Below, one piece after another: positions 30,918-39,465 of a DNA stretch of 39,738 nt (positions within the stretch are counted from its first letter, which is position 1; each line of letters starts with the position of its first letter). Position numbers and translations under genes: made by a program. The notes beneath the pieces were generated by a model. That model did not search any database. It saw only the letters and a program-made list of their open reading frames with translations, and was not told where the DNA came from. Origin of the DNA: Akkermansia muciniphila (GTDB lineage: Bacteria > Verrucomicrobiota > Verrucomicrobiia > Verrucomicrobiales > Akkermansiaceae); NCBI GenBank assembly GCA_004557455.1, contig SFDX01000030.1, positions 1 through 39,738 of the forward strand, read 5' to 3'.

Positions 30918-32255
30918 TCAGGCCTTCGCCATCTCCTTGAGCACGCGGGCTGCCATCTCGATGCCCTTGTGGAAAATCTCCAACCGCATGTTCTCGTTCG
31001 GGGAGTGAATCTGTGCATCCGGCAGGTCAAGTCCCAGGAAGAGCGCGTCCTTGCCCAGCACCTTCGAGATCTCGGCGATGATGGGGATGGAACCACCCTC
31101 GCGAACCAAGACGGGCGGGTTGCCGAAGGTCTCCTGCTGGGCACGCTGGGCGGCCTTGCCAAGGGGGGAGTTCGGGTCGCTCAGGTAGGCCTCACCCGTG
31201 TGCTGCATGGTGAACTTCATGCGCACGGAGGGCGGGCAAACCTTGCGGAAGTGGGCCTCCACCTTTCGGCAGACGGCCTCCGGGTCCTGGCCGGGTACCA
31301 AGCGGCAGCTCATCTTGGCGATGGCGTGGGTGGGAATGACGGTCTTGGAGCCCGTGCCCTCATAACCGCCGGAGATGCCGTTGAGCTCCAAGGTCGGGCG
31401 GGCATAGACGCACTCCGCGCCGCAGTAGCCGGTCTCCGTGCGCAGCTCGGGCACACCCGTGAGGTCGGCCAGCTCCTTATCCGACATACCGGGCACGCGG
31501 CGCCAGCTCTCACGCTCCCAATCCTGAATCGGGGCCACGCCATCGTAGAAGCCCTCCACGGCCACGCGGTTATCGGCATCGTGCGTGCTAGCCACCATCT
31601 CGCACAGGGTGGTGATGGGGTTGGCAACGGCACCGCCGAAAATGCCGGAATGCAGGTCCATACAGGGGCCGTGTACCTCCAGCTCAAAGCAGCAGAGTCC
31701 CTTGAGCCCGTAGGAGAACGAAGGGATGTCCGGGGCTGCCATGCCGGTGTCGCTCACCACAATGATGTCGCAGGCTAGCTCCTTCTGCACCTCCGGATCC
31801 TTGATGAAGCGGAAGAGGCTTTCGCTGCCGCGCTCTTCCTCACCCTCCAGCAGGTAAATGACGTTGAGGGGCAGGGCTCCCTCCTCGTGGATGATGCGTT
31901 CCGCGCCCAGAATGTGGGCCATGATCTCGCCCTTGTCATCCGATGCGCCGCGAGCATATACGCGACCGTCCCGCACGGTGGGGGTGAAGGGGTCACTCTG
32001 CCAGGCGGAGATGGGATCCACGGGCATCACGTCGTAGTGCCCGTAGATGAGCACGGTGGGCTTGCCTTCCACCTTGGGGCTGTGGGCCACCACAATGGGG
32101 TGGATGTCCGTAAGATGCTTGCGGGCCGTGAAGCCCAGGGAACTCAGCTTAGCGGTCAGGAAGTCTGCGCAGCGTTCTACATCGGCGGCATGCTCCGGCA
32201 AGGCGGAAACACTCGGAATACTCAAAAAGGCGAATAAATCATCAAGCTCGCTCAT
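30918..32255 (-). CDS. M20 family metallopeptidase (dipeptidase)
   Basis: The 445-aa protein is a cytoplasmic M20 peptidase of the ArgE/DapE/CPG2 group, cutting dipeptides or acyl-amino acids with two zinc ions. Metal and catalytic residues are visible: H73 and D75 in YGHYDVMPVD, the D106-D107 pair in RGASDDKG, the E139-E141 cluster in LEGEEERGSE, an Asp in VVSDTGM, and a C-terminal His in IHSPNENM. A dimerisation lid domain (about 200-320) contains the usual HSGIFGGAVANP. It is the first gene of the four-gene minus operon. The start follows the promoter -10 box after 6 nt. Confidence 0.94.
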   Translation of the reverse strand: MSELDDLFAFLSIPSVSALPEHAADVERCADFLTAKLSSLGFTARKHLTDIHPIVVAHSPKVEGKPTVLIYGHYDVMPVDPISAWQSDPFTPTVRDGRVYARGASDDKGEIMAHILGAERIIHEEGALPLNVIYLLEGEEERGSESLFRFIKDPEVQKELACDIIVVSDTGMAAPDIPSFSYGLKGLCCFELEVHGPCMDLHSGIFGGAVANPITTLCEMVASTHDADNRVAVEGFYDGVAPIQDWERESWRRVPGMSDKELADLTGVPELRTETGYCGAECVYARPTLELNGISGGYEGTGSKTVIPTHAIAKMSCRLVPGQDPEAVCRKVEAHFRKVCPPSVRMKFTMQHTGEAYLSDPNSPLGKAAQRAQQETFGNPPVLVREGGSIPIIAEISKVLGKDALFLGLDLPDAQIHSPNENMRLEIFHKGIEMAARVLKEMAKA

Positions 32256-32261
32256 GCGCCC

Positions 32262-32290
32262 ATTCTACACTGCTTTGCGGCGTATCGCAA
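32262..32290 (-). promoter_or_regulatory. Promoter of the peptidase operon
   Basis: Minus-strand -35 TTGCGA (32290-32285), 17-bp spacer, -10 TAGAAT (32267-32262). The ATG at 32255 follows after exactly 6 nt, predicting a leaderless mRNA. Confidence 0.65.
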
Positions 32291-32326
32291 GCCCTTATTG
32301 CGCCTGTGCTTCGGGAAATAAGCTGC

Positions 32327-32638
32327 TCAGTCGTCCTCTCTGCGGCGGCGGGCGGGGAGGAGGCGGCTGTTCTTGGCAATGTAGATGGCTGCAATGATAA
32401 AGAAATCTGTGCGCGTGTAGTGGGGAAGAATGGGTTTCTTCTTCGGTGTGGTTTGTTTGGGTTGCTCGACGGGCGCGTCGGTGCGGAGTGTGTCCTCCCT
32501 CGGATCAAAGGGGTCGCGTGTCAGGCTGTCTGCGGGAAACAAATCGGAGCATAGGATGTACTCCTGGGCCGCAAGCGGAGCAGCGGGACAGACCGCAAGG
32601 GCGGCAATGCTCATTACTGTAAGAAATCGGTGTCGCAT
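32327..32638 (-). CDS. Small secreted protein of unknown function (103 aa)
   Basis: The protein begins with a clear signal peptide (MRHRFLTVMSIAALAVCPAAPLAAQ). The mature part is about 78 residues with a Pro/Lys-rich middle and a hydrophobic patch FFIIAAIYIAK near the C-terminus that could be membrane-associated, followed by a basic tail ARRRRE. No family is recognised. A promoter with -10 TATACT lies 25 nt upstream. It stands between the M20 gene and the Sel1 lipoprotein gene. Confidence 0.6.
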   Translation of the reverse strand: MRHRFLTVMSIAALAVCPAAPLAAQEYILCSDLFPADSLTRDPFDPREDTLRTDAPVEQPKQTTPKKKPILPHYTRTDFFIIAAIYIAKNSRLLPARRRREDD

Positions 32639-32663
32639 CGTATTGTGTGTTTAACTAGGGGAT

Positions 32664-32691
32664 AGTATAGAGAAATTTTTAGAAAAAGCAA
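32664..32691 (-). promoter_or_regulatory. Promoter of the small secreted protein
   Basis: Minus-strand -35 TTGCTT (32691-32686), 16-bp spacer, -10 TATACT (32669-32664), ATG at 32638. Confidence 0.45.
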
Positions 32692-32785
32692 CCTAAATAT
32701 TCACTTTCGTTGAAAAAGATGGTTCTTTTGTTGTATTGATGTCTGATTTGAATGCCTCAGAGGGCAGAATGCGCCGGAAAATTGC

Positions 32786-32814
32786 TTGACAGCCCGCATT
32801 GTGCGCTGTATAGT
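32786..32814 (+). promoter_or_regulatory. Promoter of the Sel1 lipoprotein
   Basis: Perfect -35 TTGACA (32786-32791), 17-bp spacer, -10 TATAGT (32809-32814). The ATG at 32821 follows after exactly 6 nt: a clear leaderless start. Confidence 0.8.
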
Positions 32815-32820
32815 ACCGGC

Positions 32821-33705
32821 ATGATTCGGAGAACCGCTGCTTTGTGTGTTGCCCTGTTGTTGGGTGCTTGTGATGAGGGAGATTCCCCTGCATTGACGGA
32901 GTCTGCGGCTCAGATGTATGAGCGCGCACGCCGTCTGTTGCAGCCCGGGGTGGAGCAGAATGAATCCGACTTCGCCGGTGCTTTCGAGTGGCTGAAGAAG
33001 GCCGCGCAGGCCGGCTATTTGCAGGCACAGACGGATTTGGCCGGCATTTATCTGGAGGGTGGCAAGGGGGTGCAGGCCAATGCTCAAGAGGCCTACCGCT
33101 GGTTTTGCAAGGCGGCAGAGCAGGGGAGCAGAGAGGCGGATGTCTTTATCGGGGAGCTGTTGTATGAGGGCCGGGGTGTGGCTAAGGATGTATCCGCTGC
33201 CATGGAGCACTGGCGCAGGGCGGCAGAAGCCGGTATTGCAGAGGCTCAATATCGCCTGGGGCATTGCTTGGCGAGAACGGAGCAGGGGGTGCAGGAGGGG
33301 ATGGAATGGCTGAAGAAGGCCGCCTTGGCCGGTCGTGGGAAGGCCGTTCCTGCTGCTGCCCGAGACTTGGGATACTTGTTGGCCGAGGGCGCGCCCGGTG
33401 TGACGCCGGATCGCCGGGAGGCAGCTCGCTGGTATGAGCTGGCTGCACAGGGCGGTGATGCGTCGTCGCGCTATGTTTACGCCCTGATGCTCATGACCGG
33501 GGATTCCATGCCGCAGGACATTGAGGCGGGCTTGGCGCAACTGCGTATTGCAGCCGGTCAGGATTATACGCCGGCTATTGCGGCTCTCGTCCGCGCCTTG
33601 CGCAGCGGAGAAAACGCAGCAGCCTCGGAGCAGGAGGCCGCTGCGTGGAGTCAGCGTTTGGAAGAGCTGCTGCAACGTCAGCAGCCCGCCGCGCCGCGTC
33701 AATAG
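32821..33705 (+). CDS. Sel1-repeat lipoprotein
   Basis: The 294-aa protein has a short lipoprotein signal (MIRRTAALCVALLLGAC, lipobox LGAC). It is followed by about six Sel1-like repeats of about 36 residues (for example AFEWLKKAAQAGYLQAQTDL, AYRWFCKAAEQGSREADVFI and ARWYELAAQGGDASSRYVYA). Sel1 repeats form helical solenoids that bind other proteins; the family is often exported or periplasmic. The start was fixed by the promoter 6 nt upstream, since the frame is open further back. The stop overlaps the stop of the convergent CAP-like gene by 7 bp, with no terminator in between. Confidence 0.9.
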   Translation: MIRRTAALCVALLLGACDEGDSPALTESAAQMYERARRLLQPGVEQNESDFAGAFEWLKKAAQAGYLQAQTDLAGIYLEGGKGVQANAQEAYRWFCKAAEQGSREADVFIGELLYEGRGVAKDVSAAMEHWRRAAEAGIAEAQYRLGHCLARTEQGVQEGMEWLKKAALAGRGKAVPAAARDLGYLLAEGAPGVTPDRREAARWYELAAQGGDASSRYVYALMLMTGDSMPQDIEAGLAQLRIAAGQDYTPAIAALVRALRSGENAAASEQEAAAWSQRLEELLQRQQPAAPRQ

Positions 33706-35354
33706 AAGTCTACAACGTATTCGTCGGAGTGGAAGCGGTCTGTGATCCGCACCCAGTAGATACCGGTGGGCTTCCCTTTTTCCATGCGCATTTTGCTGTA
33801 ATCCGGCTCGAAGACGATGCTGTGCCCAAGCGGTACACCGTCCTCCGTGTGAGCATGTACCTTCTCAATGGGGACCTGCGGGCATTTGGCCAGTTTGGCG
33901 TTGCTCGGGGCCGTACGGATGCTGCGCGGCAGGCGCCACATCTCAACCTTGACGTCTTTTGTGGCTCGCTTGCCGGCGGGGTAGTAGTAGCTCCACCCAT
34001 TGCCCAGCATGTATTCGGAGGGGAAGAAACCGCGGTTCGGGTAGCCGAAGCCCACAGAGAGGCGTTTGTAGCCCGCCGGGTCCGTGCGCATGGCGGAGAA
34101 GGCATCGTCAATGCCGAACCCGCAGCGGGAGGCCCCGGCGGTTAATACCCAAGCCCGGTGTCCTCGTGCGGCTCGGTTACTGTCGCCGGGATCTTCCATG
34201 TAAACATCAACGGTGGCTGTGATGTCGGTGACGCCTTGGGTCAGGTTACATTTGTCGGTGTCATGCCCCAGGTCATGAGCAATGTGACCGGCTTTTTTGC
34301 AGGCCTCCGCGGCATTTTGTGCATCCTTGGCGCTGCTGCTGTTGTAGGTAAGCCCGGGGTTGACGCCGCAGATGTAGCGGTAGGCATTCGCGCGGTTGAT
34401 GGCCTCCTGCTGGTCTGAAGGGGTGCGTCCCTTGGCCGGTGTTTTGAGAATTTTCTCGAGCTCCTTCTTCATCTCCTGTTTGGTGTGGGGGTAGAAGCGT
34501 TTGCTGACCTTTGCGGAAGAGGGATTGGTGATGGTGCGTATCTCGTTGTAGGCTTTGGCGGGTTCGATGTGGTGGAACTCAAAGAGGGTGATCATCATGT
34601 CCCGCCCGTCTTCCTCGCTGATGTCCCGAAGAACCAAGTACTTGGCAAAAGTGGTGACGGGGCGTTTTTTGCCGCTCATGAACCATTCGGTAAAGGCTTT
34701 TTTCTCCTCCGGGGCAATGTCGTCCGGCAGGTTGTCCAAGTAGCACATGCTTTGGTAAAGGGAGGCCGCGCGCGCGGCGTTCGGGACCTTGCCGGAGACC
34801 TTTTTGGCACTGTCAAAACCATCAAGAAGGGTTGGGTAATCCCGTTGCAGGGCGGAGTGCAGGGCTTCCTTTAACTTGGCGTATTCCTTGGCGTCCGCCA
34901 GTTTGTTGAAGAGGGCAGTGAACGCTTTGTTGGCCTCGCCTCCCTTGCTCTTCAGGTCAAATTCCGTGGCATCCGTGTCCTCTGTTACGGTTTCTTCTTC
35001 CTCTTCCTGTGGGGCGGGTTCGGGCGTTTCCTCCTGTTGCGGTTCCTCAGCGGGGGTCGGTTCCGGTTCCTCCGGTGCTACTTGGACCGGTTCCTCAGCA
35101 GGGGGTGCTTCTTCTTTGGGCTTGGGCGCCGGTTTGCTCTTGCGAACTTTCTTAACGACCTTGACTGTTTTTTTCTTGGAGCCCGACGGTGCAGCAGCGT
35201 AGTAAAGCGCCCCGATACCGACGATGAGGGCGATAATGATGAGGATAATGCCGTTGGACTTCCTTCGGGGTCTCTGCGGAGAGGGGGAGATTCGGTTCGG
35301 TGCGGATTGCGGTGCGTTTTCCATGGTGCCGTGTGTTCTGCTTCCCTTATTCAT
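33699..35354 (-). CDS. Membrane-anchored protein with a CAP-like C-terminal domain
   Basis: The 551-aa protein has a short cytoplasmic start, one hydrophobic helix (about 35-53), then a Lys-rich and a long Pro/Glu-rich linker (about 60-130), so the rest should lie outside the membrane. A helical middle part (about 140-330) is not recognised. The C-terminal half has features of a CAP/SCP domain: RANAYRYICGVNPGL, a helix with AGHIAHDLGH, GHRAWVL and CGFGIDD, then YPNRGFFPSEY. CAP proteins are cysteine-rich secreted proteins of varied function. The start at 35354 is supported by a GGGAGGA ribosome site about 8 nt upstream. A second Met at 35324 is possible. Confidence 0.7.
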   Translation of the reverse strand: MNKGSRTHGTMENAPQSAPNRISPSPQRPRRKSNGIILIIIALIVGIGALYYAAAPSGSKKKTVKVVKKVRKSKPAPKPKEEAPPAEEPVQVAPEEPEPTPAEEPQQEETPEPAPQEEEEETVTEDTDATEFDLKSKGGEANKAFTALFNKLADAKEYAKLKEALHSALQRDYPTLLDGFDSAKKVSGKVPNAARAASLYQSMCYLDNLPDDIAPEEKKAFTEWFMSGKKRPVTTFAKYLVLRDISEEDGRDMMITLFEFHHIEPAKAYNEIRTITNPSSAKVSKRFYPHTKQEMKKELEKILKTPAKGRTPSDQQEAINRANAYRYICGVNPGLTYNSSSAKDAQNAAEACKKAGHIAHDLGHDTDKCNLTQGVTDITATVDVYMEDPGDSNRAARGHRAWVLTAGASRCGFGIDDAFSAMRTDPAGYKRLSVGFGYPNRGFFPSEYMLGNGWSYYYPAGKRATKDVKVEMWRLPRSIRTAPSNAKLAKCPQVPIEKVHAHTEDGVPLGHSIVFEPDYSKMRMEKGKPTGIYWVRITDRFHSDEYVVDFY

Positions 35355-35429
35355 GCCACAAATCCTCCCTCAAATCAAGAAAAATATCCTGTCGGGGACT
35401 TCATTTGCCGTGTAAAATCCACTTTATGC

Positions 35430-35459
35430 TTGCCAAGTGGGGGATGGGTCGTGTATAAT
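35430..35459 (+). promoter_or_regulatory. Promoter of the sugar kinase gene
   Basis: -35 TTGCCA (35430-35435), 18-bp spacer, perfect -10 TATAAT (35454-35459). The ATG at 35474 follows after 14 nt. Confidence 0.65.
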
Positions 35460-35473
35460 GCCTTTCGTACACC

Positions 35474-36871
35474 ATGAATATTCAACCTAAGTTCGTACCT
35501 GTGCTGGATCCGGCCTTCGTGCCGCCCGTTCTTTGGAATAAGGCGTTCGAGGAGAAGGTGGCCGCTACTCCCGGCAGCCACGCCATCGACATCGCTCTCA
35601 CCCGTCTGGATGGTTCCTGCTTCCGCTGGAGCGGTAAGGTTCTCCCCCACGAGGGTGAAAACATTGCCCTCAACAACATGTATGTTGAGCGTATTGTCAA
35701 GTTCCTTCTCTGGATGAAGGGTGGCTGCACCATCCTTGTGGCCGGGGACGATGCCATCGCGGACATGCTGGCGGCAACCTACTGCAAGGGCGGTGCCCGT
35801 GAGTTCGACTGGGACTTCATCGGCACGCAGATTTATGACAGCCCCATCGAGGTGAAGAAGGTGGCCTCCGCTGCGGATCTGCCCGCCGAGTGCTCGACCT
35901 CCGTTTCCCTCGGTCGTAACTTGGACGGCAACCGCATCGGCTTTGATTTGGGTGGTTCCGACCGCAAGGCTGCTGCCGTTATCAACGGTCAGGTGGTGTT
36001 CTCCGAGGAGGTGGTGTGGGACCCCTACCACCAGAAGGATCCCAACTACCAGTTGGAGGGGGTGGATGACTCCCTGCTGCGCGCTGCCAAGCACCTGCCG
36101 CAGGTGGACGCCATCGGTGGTTCCGCTGCCGGTGTGTATGTGAACAGTGAGCCTCGCGTGGGTTCCCTCTTCCGCGGTATTTCCAAGGAGGATTTCAAGA
36201 ATGTCATCCGTGGTATGTTCAAGACCCTGCAGAAGCGCTGGAGCGAGCGTCAGGGCAAGGAGGTGCCCTTCGAGGTGGTGAACGATGGTGAGGTGACGGC
36301 CCTGGCCGGTGCCATGGGTATGAACGATGATGCCGTGCTCGGCGTGGCTATGGGTACTTCCCTGGCTGCCGGCTTTGTGGACCCGGAGGGGCACATCATG
36401 CCTTGGCTCAATGAGCTCGCTTTCGTGCCCGTGGATTACCAGGAGGACGGCGGCGTTGACGAGTGGTCCAAGGATAAGGGCGTGGGTGTGCAGTATTTCT
36501 CCCAGCAGGCTGTGGCTCGCTTGGCTCCCCGTGCCGGCTTCGACTTCGGTGATATGCCTTTCCCGGAGCAGCTCAAGAAGGTGCAGGCCGCTATGGCGGA
36601 GGGCGATGAGCGCGCTCGCAAGATCTACGAGACCATCGGCGTCGAGTTCGGTTACTCCATTGCCTACTTTGCAGAGTTCTACGAGGTGCGCAACCTGCTC
36701 TTCTTGGGTCGCGTGGCGACGGGTGAGGGTGGCCAGATCATCATCGACAAGGCTAACGAGGTGCTGAAGGCTGAGTTCCCGCAGCTTTCCATCCGTCTTT
36801 GTGTGCCGGATGAGAAGACCAAGCGCCACGGTCAGGCGGTGGCGGCTGCTTCTCTGCCTAAGCTGGCGTAA
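35474..36871 (+). CDS. Actin-fold sugar kinase, ROK/hexokinase-like, with N-terminal extension
   Basis: The 465-aa protein has the ATPase features of sugar kinases: the phosphate-1 loop GFDLGGSDRK (156-165), a catalytic Asp in VVNDGEV (D271), and the phosphate-2/adenosine loop AMGTSLAAG (292-300). The zinc motif CxCGxxGC of many ROK kinases is absent. About 150 residues precede the first loop, which normally sits near the N-terminus, so this is a larger variant. Codon choice is strongly biased toward a small set, suggesting high expression. It has its own promoter and a strong terminator, so it is probably a single-gene unit. The sugar is unknown; glucose is the default guess. Confidence 0.8.
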   Translation: MNIQPKFVPVLDPAFVPPVLWNKAFEEKVAATPGSHAIDIALTRLDGSCFRWSGKVLPHEGENIALNNMYVERIVKFLLWMKGGCTILVAGDDAIADMLAATYCKGGAREFDWDFIGTQIYDSPIEVKKVASAADLPAECSTSVSLGRNLDGNRIGFDLGGSDRKAAAVINGQVVFSEEVVWDPYHQKDPNYQLEGVDDSLLRAAKHLPQVDAIGGSAAGVYVNSEPRVGSLFRGISKEDFKNVIRGMFKTLQKRWSERQGKEVPFEVVNDGEVTALAGAMGMNDDAVLGVAMGTSLAAGFVDPEGHIMPWLNELAFVPVDYQEDGGVDEWSKDKGVGVQYFSQQAVARLAPRAGFDFGDMPFPEQLKKVQAAMAEGDERARKIYETIGVEFGYSIAYFAEFYEVRNLLFLGRVATGEGGQIIIDKANEVLKAEFPQLSIRLCVPDEKTKRHGQAVAAASLPKLA

Positions 36872-36890
36872 CGCTTCTTTCGTTTTATAC

Positions 36891-36927
36891 GGCCGGGGTG
36901 GGCCCTGTGCTCTCCCCGGCCTTTTCC
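36891..36927 (+). terminator. Rho-independent terminator of the sugar kinase gene
   Basis: A perfect 8-bp GC-only stem (GGCCGGGG at 36891-36898 with CCCCGGCC at 36914-36921) closed by a 15-nt loop, followed by TTTT. It ends 7-9 nt before the ATG of the Ser/Thr kinase gene. Confidence 0.85.
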
Positions 36928-36933
36928 CTTGCC

Positions 36934-39465
36934 ATGACCGCTGACAGCGATATTTGGATTTGCTCTCGTTGCAACACGAGTGTGGATGTGTCGGCCTTGG
37001 GCATTTTTGCTGAGGCTGTTTGTCCGCAGTGTGGGCACAAGGGCCGTGTCCATACCCACATTGACCACTTTGCGGTGGAGGGTATTTTGGGTATCGGCGG
37101 CATGAGTGTTGTTTTTCGCGCTCGGGATACGGTGCTCGGGCGCAGTGCTGCCATCAAGGTGCTGAATGATGCGTATCAGGACCGCCCTGAGCGCATCGCC
37201 CGCTTTGAGAAGGAGTGTGCCTTGATGGCAAAGGTGCGGCATGAGAATGTGGTGTCCGTGTATACGGCGGGCTGGTGCCGCGGCCGGTTCTACATTGCGA
37301 TGGAGCTGGTGGAGGGGAAGAACCTGGAGGGCTTGGTGAGTCCTAAGCATCCCATGGAGCAACGGCAGGCCTTGGAGATTGTGCGTCAGGCTGCGGAAGG
37401 TTTGCGGGCGGCTTACGAGGCCGGTATGTTGCACCGGGATATGAAGCCGGGCAATATTATCATCACGCCCGAGGGGAATGCCAAGGTGCTCGATTTCGGT
37501 CTCTCCCAAGAGAATAATAATTTTGAGGAGGAGGGTGTCGTGTGGGCTACGCCTTTCTATGCTGCCCCGGAGACGCTGGAGCGTGCCCCGGAGGATGTGC
37601 GTACGGATATTTACGCCCTCGGGATGACGCTCCGCCATTTGTTGACGGGCGTGAATAAGTTCCCGACTCCTTTCCACCTCTTGCCGCCCATTTTGGACTG
37701 CAAGCGCAAGTTGCCGCCTCTGGCAACGGTTTGCCCGGATGTGGAGGAGTCTCTGTGTGATTTGTCGGATCACATGACGGCGTATGCCCCGGCTGATCGT
37801 CCTGCCGGTTATGAGGATTTGTTGCAGGAGATTGCGGAGGTGCAGACACGCCTGCAGTCGGCATCTCTGCGCCGCGCAGCCGGAAATGCGGAGCGTCGTG
37901 AAACCCGCGACCGGGCCCGGAAGGTGGGAACACTGGTGGCTGGTGCCTTGGCGGCGTTGCTGGTGGCCTGCTGGTCGTCGTCTCACCTGCGCCGGGTGGA
38001 GCAGGAGGGCAAGGTTCAGGTTGCCTCGGATAATGCTTTTTTGCCGGTCGGATTTCCTGCGCTCACTGCAGCGTGGGAGGCCATGCGTCGGGGGCCGGCG
38101 GATGCGGCGCTGGCGGCTTGGGATCGCTTGGCTGATACCGCGGGGGTGGATGCTACCGTGCGTGCTTATGCGGCCTTGCAGGCTGCTGCTCTTCGGGTGG
38201 TGTGCAACAAGGGGGAGGAGGTGGCGAATGCTCTCGGTCGCTTCGATAATTTGATGTCGGCGGTGCAGGAGCCGCCTGCTATGTTCCGGGACGCATGTAT
38301 GGATTTGAAGCGAGTGGCGGCTGCTTTGCGTTCGCCGTCGATGCAGCAGTTCCCGGTGGTGCAGAATCCTTCCGTGCTGGCGGCCGGATGCTGCCTTTAT
38401 CATTACGGGCTCTATCCGGATAATTGGCGGGTGCCTGCTGTTTTGCGCGCGTTTCGCGATGCGGCTGGTGGCTTTACGGCCTATCTGACGGACGAGGAAC
38501 AGGGGAAGACGGAGCCCGTTGCTGTGGCGGATGGTTTCCCGAAGGGGGTGTCACTTGAGAACGCTGTGGAGAAGGCGGATGAGGCGCTGCGAAAAAATGA
38601 TACGGAGTCTGCGCTCTGTATTTTAACGGCTCTTGCGAATTGTGAGTCAGCGGATCCGGTGGAGGCGGCATATGCTGCTCTCAAGGGTGCGGCTCTCTGT
38701 GTTCTGTTGCATCCGGAGCAAAAGTCGGCCCCCGAGCCCATGCTCAAGCGTTTGGGGGTCTGGGTGCCCAAACTGGGGCAGTCGCGCTCGTCTCGTCGCG
38801 ATTGGGCTGCCCCGCTCGAACAGGCCTACGATGCCGTTACCAAGGCGGAACGCAGTGACGGGCGTCCCTCGCTCGAGGCTCTGGAGTTGCGGGCTTCCAC
38901 GTGGCTGCTCTTTGCCCACGCGTTGGCTTCTCGGGGAACGACAAATCCCAAATTTAACGGCGAAATCAAGGCGTTGTTGGCTTCCTCGGAAAGTGGTTTT
39001 TCCGCTTGTTCTGATAAGATAGCCGGTATTGATACGGCTATCGAAAGGATCGCTATGCGTACCAAGCTCGATCTCGCTTATGTGGCGATGCAGAAGGGCG
39101 AGTACGATCGTGCGGCTGAGATGTTGAACAAGTATATGAAGCTTCCGGCCAAATACCGCGTGGATGAGGAGGAGTGTAGGGTTTATCAGGAAATCTGCAA
39201 AGTCGCTTCCACCATGCGCGACCTCCTGAAACGTCGCTGCGGTATTTCTTTCCGCGAAGGTATGTCCCCCGACGCTTGGCGTGAGCTCGCCTCTTCCTCC
39301 GGTATCAAAGACCCCTCTTTCGCTGCCGAGGTCTACACCATTTCCCTTCTGGTCTGGTGCCGCCGCGATGAGGCCTTCCGCGCCAATCCCTACGCCTCCG
39401 ACCCATCCTCTGCCTCCGACTTCGCCACCCTCATCACCAACTGGCAGCACCGCCTCAGGAAGTAG
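36934..39465 (+). CDS. Ser/Thr protein kinase with N-terminal zinc ribbon and one membrane helix
   Basis: The 843-aa protein starts with a zinc ribbon (C10-x2-C13 and C30-x2-C33). A eukaryotic-type kinase domain follows: G-loop GILGIGGMSVVF (50-61), lysine K75 in AAIKVL, catalytic loop HRDMKPGN (167-174), DFG (187-189) and APE (211-213), all intact. One hydrophobic helix (about 331-347, GTLVAGALAALLVACW) anchors it, and about 490 alpha-helical residues follow, probably outside the membrane. This is a sensor-like layout. The start at 36934 was chosen because an upstream GTG would fall in the terminator hairpin of the previous gene. Its stop overlaps the glycosyltransferase remnant on the other strand by 11 bp. 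Confidence 0.93.
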   Translation: MTADSDIWICSRCNTSVDVSALGIFAEAVCPQCGHKGRVHTHIDHFAVEGILGIGGMSVVFRARDTVLGRSAAIKVLNDAYQDRPERIARFEKECALMAKVRHENVVSVYTAGWCRGRFYIAMELVEGKNLEGLVSPKHPMEQRQALEIVRQAAEGLRAAYEAGMLHRDMKPGNIIITPEGNAKVLDFGLSQENNNFEEEGVVWATPFYAAPETLERAPEDVRTDIYALGMTLRHLLTGVNKFPTPFHLLPPILDCKRKLPPLATVCPDVEESLCDLSDHMTAYAPADRPAGYEDLLQEIAEVQTRLQSASLRRAAGNAERRETRDRARKVGTLVAGALAALLVACWSSSHLRRVEQEGKVQVASDNAFLPVGFPALTAAWEAMRRGPADAALAAWDRLADTAGVDATVRAYAALQAAALRVVCNKGEEVANALGRFDNLMSAVQEPPAMFRDACMDLKRVAAALRSPSMQQFPVVQNPSVLAAGCCLYHYGLYPDNWRVPAVLRAFRDAAGGFTAYLTDEEQGKTEPVAVADGFPKGVSLENAVEKADEALRKNDTESALCILTALANCESADPVEAAYAALKGAALCVLLHPEQKSAPEPMLKRLGVWVPKLGQSRSSRRDWAAPLEQAYDAVTKAERSDGRPSLEALELRASTWLLFAHALASRGTTNPKFNGEIKALLASSESGFSACSDKIAGIDTAIERIAMRTKLDLAYVAMQKGEYDRAAEMLNKYMKLPAKYRVDEEECRVYQEICKVASTMRDLLKRRCGISFREGMSPDAWRELASSSGIKDPSFAAEVYTISLLVWCRRDEAFRANPYASDPSSASDFATLITNWQHRLRK

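Noticed and set aside
35375..38403. Long minus-strand frames opposite the sugar kinase and the Ser/Thr kinase
   Set aside because: Both plus-strand proteins have complete motifs; the minus translations are His/Arg/Leu-rich and domain-free.
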